Assembly: GCA_019049505.1 (NCBI GenBank)
Contig: CM032453.1
Location: 12,448,448-12,512,447 of the forward strand
Direction of reading: 5' to 3'
From: Pachyrhynchus sulphureomaculatus
Taxonomy: Eukaryota > Arthropoda > Insecta > Coleoptera > Curculionidae
DNA length: 64,000 nt
Shown piece after piece: positions 56,400 through 64,000 of the stretch. Under the pieces are notes generated by a model. The model was not told where the DNA came from. It did no database searches and worked only from the letters and a program-made list of their open reading frames with translations. The first letter of the stretch is position 1; each line of letters begins with the position of its first letter. The translations under genes and the position numbers were made by a program.

Positions 56400-57095
56400 T
56401 GTTTATTGAATATCATTTTTGATATAAAAATGGTCGGCCCACGACGTCTACGACTGAAGAAATCATCGGCGGCAAAGTGTGTGATCTCATATTGAAAGAC
56501 CGTAGATTAACTATTAGGGAGATCTCAGACACTATAGGCATCTCGTATGAACGAACACAAAACATCATTACCAACGAACTCGGATTTTCTAGGGTTTCCG
56601 CTAGGTGGGTCCCCTAGATTGCTTTCAGTTGAACAAAAAAACGAATTCGACACACGATTTCTTGAGACTGTTTGGAAATGTTCGAGGCTGATCCGCAAGA
56701 TTTTCTTAACAGATTTGTGACAATGGACGAAACCTAGGTTCACCACTATACTCCAGAGTTAAAACAACAATCCAACCCCAAAGAAAGCGAAGGCAATTCT
56801 GTCGGCTGGAAAAGTGATGGCGTCAGTTTTTTGGGATGCTAAAGGTACTATTATGGTGGACTACCTTACGAAAAGCGAAACAATAAACTCGACTTACTAT
56901 TGCACCCTTTTGCGTCGTTTACATCAAGAAGTTAAAGAGAAACGCCCAGGATTACTGAGAAAGATAGTTTTGTTCCATCAGGACAACGCTCGCGTTCACA
57001 CGTCTGTTGAGTCTGCACCCCCCCCCCCGGCTTATTCTCTTGATTTGGCACCTTCGGACTTTCATCTGTTTCCAAACCTAAAAAAACACCCATAA
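56400..57095 (+). pseudogene. Mariner transposase, 5'-truncated and frameshifted
   Basis: RPTTSTTEEIIGGKVCDLIL, DRRLTIREISDTIGISYERT, SARWVP then a stop, FVTMDET (first Asp) followed by a stop in place of Trp, VMASVFWDAKGTIMVDYL, LFHQDNARVHTSV (second Asp), a C11 run that probably causes a shift, and YSLDLAPSDFHLFPNLKK (third Asp). Irritans-type by general look. The N-terminal 70 or so residues are missing; a matching N-terminus lies inverted just to the right. Confidence 0.8.
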
Positions 57096-57104
57096 GCCCA
57101 AAAC

Positions 57105-57490
57105 AGAAGCCGGTTGTTTGACATGAAATTGGGCTATGTTCAGAAATCGTGTCAAACGCCCACTGTTCTCTTATTTGTCGAATCCATCCCGAGATGTGTT
57201 TTGCGGTATCACGGCTCATCAGTTGGGCTAGGATCGACAAACAAGAGAACAGAATTTTCGGTACTACCAATAATGACGCACTGCAGTTCTTGGACGTTCT
57301 GAACGTGGATGTCATTGACGCTTGTACGTCCACGTTTAAACTGTAGTGTCCATCTATGAACATTTTGAAATGAAGGAGCAGGCTCCTTTGAAACCCCCAC
57401 TAACTTTGCATGGATTTCAGTTGCCGATAAACCTTCCAGAACAAAGAATTTTATCACTGCACGATATTCGTCTACTTTAACCAGTTGATA
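57105..57490 (-). pseudogene. Mariner transposase N-terminal fragment
   Basis: The minus strand reads MIKFFVLEGLSATEIHAKLV, GVSKEPAPSFQNVHRWTLQF and KRGRTSVND, the first helix-turn-helix of a mariner transposase. After this the frame decays. With the plus-strand fragment at 56400-57095 it could be two parts of one rearranged element or two elements. Confidence 0.7.
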
Positions 57491-57748
57491 AACAGTTAAT
57501 GACTTGACAGATCGACTTGAAATTTAGGGTATGTTCATATGACAGATGAAGCTTTAAAATGGTGTTCAATATTTGGTTCAAGTAATGCACCGTAGGTATC
57601 GCTTCGAAAACTTATTGACTGACCTGTAACAGTATCAAACAGAAAAGCTCACTGGATAGTTGTAGGCAGGTTCTATGGCTAGCCACACCAGGTTTAACTT
57701 TTCGTTCCTTTCAGTGAATCTAGCTGTTAAGATATTAAATTATTGTGT

Positions 57749-58030
57749 ACTAGCAACCCGTCCCGGCTTCGCACGGGAGTTGTGCTTATGTTACTGATTA
57801 ACTCTTCCTTATAATTTAGGGTAGACAAAAATAGCATGTCTAAAATATTTTTTTTAAGATAGTTTAAAATATTTCTTTATACAACACATTAAGTGTCTCT
57901 TCCCCGGATGCAAGAACAAACAGTCCTCGTGAAACACTCTATCCATTTAGTGTAAACCGGAATAAAATCCGTTCAGTAGTGCCTGAGAATATCGTGCACA
58001 GGCAGATAGGCAGACAGACAGGCCTCTTTC
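57749..58030 (-). repeat. Helitron-like repeat family W, copy 1
   Basis: ACTAGCAACCCGTCCCGGCT at the left is, on the minus strand, a hairpin (CCCGT...ACGGG) followed by CTAG and T, as at Helitron 3' ends. The interior has AAATCCGTTCAGTAGT and GCAGACAGACAGG. The 5' end is not clear. Confidence 0.55.
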
Positions 58031-58519
58031 ATCAACTTTATATCAAAAAAACAACCCCACTAACATCATTAATACCTTTTTCGCATCTACACTTGCACAC
58101 ATCAAACCTCTTCTAATGCCTTTTTAACAACTTCACGCAGAGTTGACAACATTGTCTCACCCTTGGGCATGCGCAAATACACCGGAGTGGTTCTAAAATG
58201 GCACAAAAAAATGCAGATTTGAGAGCCATAAGAAAATACATGGGATTTCGTGGCAGAACACCATAATTTTGGTGAATTTAAATTACCTAGCAATATTACA
58301 GGAGCCCCTGCTTTTAAAATCAGTTTGTGGGCGGCGCGAGTTAAAAAAACAGCCTTGTAAAATTTGAACTATTCATCCAAATGTTACAATTAAAGACAGT
58401 TTTAACGCACTTAATTTAATGAGGATTTATATTTTCCTACCTAAATTACTATCTTGAAGTATTGTAAGACATCTATTTTTAATATTTTTCCTTCGATAAT
58501 TTGGGTTAACCTTTGTAGG
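58031..58519. other. Non-coding DNA between family W copies
   Basis: Nothing recognised; it might be part of a longer W-type element but shows no repeated blocks. Confidence 0.45.
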
Positions 58520-58836
58520 CAGACATATGCTGTCGCGGACTTTTTTGTAGCACTATTTGAGGCGAATAATATTGCCTTACATTGTTTTCACGTATCTCTA
58601 ACTATTTACGCAGAGTAAGCGAAAATATCTCTTAGACGATTGATTTTTTTTCCGACTTCATCGTCATAAGTCAATTAATTTAGAAAAAATATCCACAAAT
58701 TATACACCTAAACCTTCCTCGACAAACACTCTATCCATTAATGAAAACCAAAACAAAATCTGTTGAGTAGGTACTGAGAAAATCGCGTACAGGCAGAGAG
58801 ACAGACGTGGAGGGGGACTTTGTTTTATAATATGTA
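58520..58836 (-). repeat. Repeat family W, copy 2
   Basis: Shares TGTCGCGGACTTTTTTGTAG-like, ATTGTTTTC, TTTCCGACTTC, TACACCTAAACCTTCCTC, CAGAGAGACAGACG and GGACTTTGTTTTATAATATG with copy 3, in the same order. It lacks the CTAG end. Confidence 0.65.
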
Positions 58837-58959
58837 TTGATATGGTGTAAAAGATTATAATAATGTGCATGAAATGCTTAAGGTAACTAACGTATTTAAG
58901 TTGATAAGGATTAATACTGTATCCGTCTAAATAGCTTTCCAATTACCGCATTGTACGTG

Positions 58960-59335
58960 ACCATTTTTATAGAAGATAGAATGGGTATAGTAAGCTATCC
59001 TTAAAAGATAGATATATGCCATCGTGGACTTTTTTATAGATCTATAAAAGAGGAATATCCCATCATGCATTGTTTTCTTATATCTCAAAGGGATTAGGCA
59101 GCGTTTTCGATGAAAGCTCCCAAGCGGCTTGACTTTTTCCGACACTTCCAACAATTATCGTTATATTTCAACCAATTTACACAAAACCTTGACAAATTAT
59201 ATACCTAAACCTTCCTCATGAATCACTCTATCTATTGGTGTGAAAACCGCATGAAAATCCGTTCAGTAGTTTTTGAGTTTATCGCGAACAGACAAACAGA
59301 CAGACGCGGCGGAGGACTTTGTTTTATAATATGTA
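58960..59335 (-). repeat. Repeat family W, copy 3
   Basis: Same block order as copy 2, including AAATCCGTTCAGTAGTTTTT, AACAGACAGACGCGGCGG and GGACTTTGTTTTATAATATG at 59308-59333. Diverged by many substitutions and indels. Confidence 0.65.
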
Positions 59336-59796
59336 GGGCTTATCCTGTTTTATTAAAGATTTTCTAGCCTTTAGCCCAAATACCTGAAACGAGTGGGCTA
59401 TTCGGACTTGTGCCTTTTCTCATAATTTGATCCTATGTTGCAATGTTCCACAGTTAATTAAATTACCTTATCAAAACGAAAACAAAACAAAATATTAAAT
59501 AACTTAACAAATATTTATTCGGCTCGCTCACTGTAGGTGTTTTGGTGTGTGGCCAAATTTCAGTAATTATGTACAAAAGTTCTTAACTCTACGTTATATC
59601 TCATTGCTTTGCTATTTGGCGCCAGTCACGTTATCTAATCGTATGGAGGTGTTTGAATATTATTTGAAAAGGTGGTTTAAAAGTTAAGACTTATCAAATT
59701 AAGTGGTTACAGGTCATTTATGTGGCATACATAATTAAATCGTCAGGCTATTGGAACATATCGTAATAAACTTGGTCATTAACAGCCAGCGTAGTT
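59336..59796. other. Non-coding DNA, nothing recognised
   Basis: No coding motif or repeat unit seen before the duplicated block starts at 59797. Confidence 0.5.
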
Positions 59797-60540
59797 TTTT
59801 ATAAGTAATTTACTATAATTAAATTTAATTTCTGTAGGTGTTCTGTTAATGGTGCATATGATAAATTAATTTAAGTCACGTCAAAGAAGAGGATTTGAAA
59901 GTGACAACGTCTTATAGGTTGAAAAACCGTCCTTTGCGCCGTATAGGGCTTGTCAGTTGAAAGAAACCATCTGAAAAATTTCCTACATGACAACAGAAGT
60001 TGACAAGGAGAAAAAATTCTCAGGAATATTAGGCTCTAGAGAATGATGAGGTTTATTTTTCGCAAATTGTTATTGCCTACAAGATTGGGGTGTTCGATTA
60101 GGATCCCCTATCAACGCAGGAGTTGAAGTAATGGCTACGTAAGGACTCCCAAAAAATTTAAAAATTCAGGAGTCTTCGAGAAAGTGATGGCGACCATTTT
60201 TTGGGACCACGAAGAAATTTGGCTTTCTGAGTATATGAAAAAGGTGTCTACAAATAATGGCGGGGTTTACGGAAAGATAATATTAAATCTGAAGGAGATC
60301 TTTACAGAATGACGTCTAAATTTATAAACAACTTTATGGTAGATAAGGGCCGCATAGTTCACGCCTTTACCAAAAAACTGTGGAGTCACCAAACGATCCA
60401 CATTATAGTTGTGATTTAGCTCCCTGCGACATCTAAAAAAAGACTCAAGGGATCGAAAATTTTCCTCAGATCATCGGCCAAAAGCAGCTTGAGCGTCGTT
60501 TTCTGAGTCGCAAACAAGATAATTTCTTTTGGACGAAATA
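59797..60540 (+). pseudogene. Degraded mariner, left member of a duplicated block
   Basis: 59797-60226 is repeated at 61336-61765. Around 60125-60240 it reads EVMAT then KNLKIQESSRKVMATIFWDH and EEIWLSEYMKK, the mariner stretch ahead of the second Asp. Further right, text like CDLAPCDI suggests the third Asp motif near 60415-60440. Many stops. It ends before the TA tract at 60547. Confidence 0.6.
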
Positions 60541-60546
60541 AAACTT

Positions 60547-60556
60547 ATATATATAT

Positions 60557-60598
<42 letters not shown>
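60547..60598. repeat. (TA)n microsatellite
   Basis: About 25 TA units with one ATAATA break, between the mariner remnant and a foldback-arm fragment. Confidence 0.95.
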
Positions 60599-60600
<2 letters not shown>

Positions 60601-60603
<3 letters not shown>

Positions 60604-60686
60604 ATCGGAAGTTTAACTACTAGGAAACGCCCTTATAAGAAGAAGAGATGAGCAATCAAAGATCTAAAGGCTCTAGTATCTGTTTT
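60601..60686 (+). repeat. Fragment of the foldback arm
   Basis: ACAATCGGAAGTTTAACTAC, GAAACGCCCTTATAAG and GATCTAAAGGCTCTAGTATC match the outer 86 nt of the arm at 7512. It ends where repeat X begins. Confidence 0.8.
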
Positions 60687-61335
60687 TTAGTGTTCCGTAC
60701 GGAACACTTATAAGATCACTTCGGCGTCTATCTGCCTGTCCGTCTGTCACACCCGATTTTCTTCCAACCTATTTGTCGTAGAAAGTTGAAATTTAGTAAT
60801 AGTATAGGAATTGATGGCCCCATCAGAGCCATGTAGTTTTGAAAGTTAAATTTTGTCTTAAGGAGTTAGTTTTGGGGGGTGAAATCGGAAGTGAAAAAAA
60901 AATTTTTTTACTAGGTAATCAAGTGTGGTGTCAAATGAAAGCTTGTGAAAACACGAGTAAAAAATATGTATATAGTGTAATACTTGCGCGCACTTTTCTT
61001 TGTAGTATTTTTAAAAAATCGCTGTCCACCCGCCTTATCTCGTAAAATACTTATCAAAAAATTTTGAAAAAATTCTGGAATATTCTCCACGGCGTGTAGA
61101 TTAAACGAAAATTATCACGAGTGCATTACCTTTAATAATTTATCTGGTATATAAAAAAACAAAAATTTCAAGGTCATCAGTTTTCAGTAAAGATTGGGAA
61201 CAGACTTTGTTGAAAACTCCTTTGGAGTGTGTTTTGTGAAGTCACTGATCATTTTATACCTCCGTAACAAAATTTTAAAAGCAATCAACGTACGGAACAC
61301 TAATTGCGCAAGTTGAACTTGCACCTGACCGGTTT
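60687..61335 (-). repeat. Dispersed repeat family X, complete copy 5
   Basis: About 650 bp from AGTGTTCCGTACGGAACACT to AACTTGCACCTGACCGG, uninterrupted and with only a very short TA run (TATGTATATAG). It serves as the reference layout for the family. Confidence 0.85.
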
Positions 61336-61765
61336 TATTTATAAGTAATTTACTATAATTAAATTTAATTTCTGTAGGTGCTCTGTTAATGGTGCATATG
61401 ATAAATTAATTTAAGCCACGTCAAAGAAGATGATTTGAAAGTGATAACGTCTTATAGGTTGAAAAACCGTCTTTTGCGCTGTATAGGGCTTGTCAGTTGA
61501 AAGAAACCATCTGAAAAATTTCTTACTTGAAAGCAGAAGTTGACAAGGGGAAAAATTTCTCAGGAATATTAGACTGTAGAGAATGATTTTTTTTTTATGT
61601 AAATTGTTATTGGTTCCGAGATTAGGGTGTCTATTAGGATCCTCTCTCAACGGAGGAGTTGAAACAATGGTTACATAAGGGCTCCCAAAATACATAAAAA
61701 TTCAGGAGTCTTCGAGAAAGTGATGGCGACTGTTTTTTGGGACTACGAAGGAATTTTGCTTTCTG
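61336..61765 (+). repeat. Right member of the duplicated mariner block
   Basis: Repeats 59797-60226 with roughly 90% identity by eye: TAAGTAATTTACTATAATTA, CTTATAGGTTGAAAAACCGT, AGAAAGTGATGGCGACTGTT. It reads VMATVFWDYEGILLSERFVT in mariner frame and stops where unrelated sequence starts near 61766. Confidence 0.85.
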
Positions 61766-61849
61766 AACGTTTTGTCACTGGCATTTTTTATACTATTTTT
61801 GATGTTTTCAAATACATCATCAACTGCTGTATCTTCATTGTGTTCCAAG

Positions 61850-62630
61850 GAGCTTGCGATCTCTCTTCTATAGGAATCCACATCCTCCAAACAGTAAAGG
61901 AAGCAAATTCTTGATAGTCTCCGACTCATTAAGTGCATTAAAGTCCTTATCCACTAATATCTTCAATCAATCATTCCTAAGACAGCTCTTAGATCTTCCG
62001 CACATAGCCAAAATAAGAAATAAAAAAAATTGCGTACATGTGGATTCCAGGACACAGCGGCATAAGGGGCAATGACAAGACTGACCATCAGGCTAAAAAA
62101 GCCACAACAAATGGCTCCCCAAACAACTGAAGAAAACCATCCTAAAGACTTCCAAAAGGTACTAAATAACATTAGCCGAGAACTATTCCAGCTGGAGTGG
62201 GATTTAGAGGACGATAGAAACAAACTCTGGGAAATCAAATCAATTGTATATCCCTCACTTCACTATCAGAATTTAACTAGATTTGAAAACGTCACCTTGA
62301 GAAGATTAGCCGCAGGACATTCATATCACACTCACTCTTATCTGCTAAAAGGCGAACCCTCCTCGGTCTGCCCAGCTTGTAACTCCCCCCAATCCATTAA
62401 GCACATCTTTGAAGCTGAACTCTCAACCAACATTAAATTAAAACACAACATTCCCTCTACCCTCATAAAAGTAATCAACTCTTTTCAATCGAACAAAGAG
62501 AACGTATTCAACTATCTCAAAGAATTAGAAATAAGAATATAACCATGAAAACATAAATAAACTTCGGGCGCCAAATGACCAAAGATGTCGACGCGCCCAA
62601 TCACCCTAAAATCATCATCATCATCACATC
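61850..62630 (+). pseudogene. LINE K: RNase H and C-terminal cysteine domain, I/R1/jockey-like
   Basis: SKFLIVSDSLSALKSL is the RNase H Asp motif, and MWIPGHSGIRGNDKTD the HSG motif; a frameshift near 62040-62080 separates them. The rest (62072-62542) contains LRRLAAGHSYHTHSYLLKGE and CPACNSPQSIKHIFE, the C-terminal Cys/His block of LINEs with RNase H. The 3' end near 62626 has an ATCATCATCATCAC tail. The RT is missing (5' truncation). Confidence 0.8.
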
Positions 62631-63150
62631 CTCCAGGGTTGTCCATTTTTTATGGTTTCTTTTAAGAATCATGTTGTTTCTTTCCTGTTTAATGTTAATA
62701 AACCCTTTTTCTCTCACAATGCGATGGTCACTCCCAACTGAACATCGATTTAGGACACTTACGTCTTGGATAATGTCTTTCCTGTTACTGATTATGAAAT
62801 CTACTGAATTTTTTGTTTTAGCATCTGGGCTAAACCATGTCCATTTCCTGTTTTTGTTCTTTTTGAAGAAGGTATTCATTACATATAAATTATTTTGAAG
62901 TAGAAAATCTATTAGTGTCCTCTCTCTTTCGTTTCGATTTCCTAGCCCATGATGACCTATTGCAGTTTGCTCTGCTTCCTCTCTGCTTCCTCTTTGCTTC
63001 CTTCTGGCATTGAAGTCACCGATCAACATCGTAAAATGCGTTTTTTGCTCTTGAAGAGCAGTGGAAATTTCTTCGTAGTATGTTTCTATTTCATCTTCTG
63101 AGTGAGTGTTCGTTGGTGTTGTTATGCGAATGGTGTTACAATAAATTGAA
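62600..63150 (-). pseudogene. LINE L: APE endonuclease domain fragment
   Basis: The minus strand reads TNTHSEDEIETYYEEISTAL, MLIGDFNARRKQRGSREEAE (GDFNA motif), WTWFSPDAKTKNSVDFIISN and CSVGSDHRIVREK (SDH motif). One open frame covers most of it; the ATG at 63029 is internal and the frame is open further up. It ends among ATG/ATC repeats shared with the tail of LINE K. The RT part is absent. Confidence 0.82.
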
Positions 63151-63384
63151 ACGATTGTGCATTTTTTAGTTAAAAAAGCACCTCATGGTGCAGAAGTAAA
63201 CTACATTTAAACGTCAGTATTCTAAAAGAAATTATTCACTAACGGAAATAATAATTTTCAAGTCGAAAATTAAATTTGGCTTAACAGCTAGAATCACTAT
63301 ATTTCCCTTAAAGAAACCGTTTGACTTTTAAGATAGTGTCATTAACGACAGTACGGCATTGTGGAAACATATCTAGGTTAGACA

Positions 63385-64000
63385 TTTTGAAAGCGATTAC
63401 ATGGATCCTGTTCACAGCTTCGACAGGAAGTACAGGGTTATCTTTCCGACAAGGGAAGAGTGGTGCGCAAACCCAAGGTGGTTACAGGATGGCTCACAAA
63501 AGTGGTACACAGATGGATCCAAAACGCTCCAAGGAGTGGGAGCAGGAATAGTGGGGCCTAGAGCACGCAGATCAATAACTTTGTGCGAGGACACCATAAT
63601 TTTCCAAGCGGAACTATACGCAATATTGGAAACTGTAAGAATCCTATCCGAAAAGGGACACATGAGAGTAAGGATTAAAATACTCTCGGACAGTCAATCA
63701 GTCCTCAAGGCCCTAGGCAGTTGTACATTTACGTCCAGGGCAGTACTGGAGTGCCACAACATGCTCAATAACCTGGCGATTTAGAATCAGATTACTCTGT
63801 CTAGGTGCCAGAACATGGGGGGCACAGAGGAAACGAGATGGCAGACATCTACACCAAAAGGGAGGCTGAGGGGACTTTCACTGGACCCACTCCATCCTTT
63901 GGCTTCAATAAGAGTCTCCTTAAAGGGGAGATGAAGAAATGGACAACATCCATCCACTGGAACGATATTAAGGGCCTCGAACATTTCAAAAAGTTTTTGA
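63385..64000 (+). pseudogene. LINE M: RNase H domain, runs off the window
   Basis: FDRKYRVIFPTREEWCAN, WYTDGSKTLQGVGAGIVGPR (first Asp of RNase H), IIFQAELYAILETVRIL (the Glu) and ILSDSQSVLKAL (the second Asp), then a stop at 63782. In another frame from 63805: VPEHGGHRGNEMADIYTKRE, the His/Asp motif (usually VPGH). The frame stays open to 64000. R1-type LINEs carry such a domain; the RT is not seen upstream. Confidence 0.8.

Overview
This window looks like a transposon-rich intergenic region of an animal nuclear genome, most probably an insect (a beetle such as a chrysomelid would fit, but this rests on remembered similarity of the repeats). The DNA is AT-rich, with long (TA)n tracts, spliceosomal introns inside transposase genes, and non-LTR retrotransposons, mariner/Tc1, hAT, pogo/Tigger, Helitron-like and Penelope-like elements. 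I see no convincing single-copy host gene, rRNA gene or functional tRNA. Nearly every coding trace belongs to a mobile element, and most are broken.

Layout. 1-5370: a decayed Tc1/mariner-superfamily element beside a Tc1-like end, a LINE tail, TA tracts and a Helitron-like element full of minisatellites. 6500-8724: mariner traces, then a dispersed repeat (family X) carrying a 317-nt-arm palindrome. 8725-13775: AT-rich DNA with a diverged direct repeat, LINE and mariner scraps. 13784-17422: a hAT element with a perfect 8-bp target duplication next to an orphan ORF family (called Q here). 17423-20629: another X copy carrying a Tc1 element with an intron plus a LINE fragment. 20845-24470: a recent 405-bp tandem duplication and a LINE split by a second Helitron-like element. 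24610-31812: an X dimer, then a second Q copy broken by a LINE with a 5' inversion and by a complete RAG1-like/Transib transposon.

32840-40610: Penelope-like remnants with a hammerhead-like motif, a nearly intact mariner, LINE J, a deleted mariner and a 2.6-kb LINE. 40612-43590: two further LINEs. 44313-46979: a second, differently deleted hAT copy joined to a Penelope-like tandem array. 47252-49644: a possible solo LTR and a Tigger-like element. 50640-55945: a Penelope-like fragment and an unclassified 4-kb DNA transposon with about 350-bp inverted repeats and an intron. 56012-64000: mariner fragments, Helitron-like repeats, a duplicated mariner block around an X copy, and three LINE fragments, the last running off the window.

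The genes do not form a pathway; the window is a record of nested insertions. The most interesting item is the Transib/RAG1-like element at 28839-31614. It has an uninterrupted 680-codon transposase, inverted repeats that begin with CACAGTG (the V(D)J signal heptamer) and a 5-bp target duplication, and it interrupts ORF Q exactly. Other strong points are a Helitron-like insertion whose removal restores a LINE reading frame, covarying hammerhead-like motifs in the Penelope-like units, and the 4-kb transposon. All names are from reading motifs; no database search was possible.
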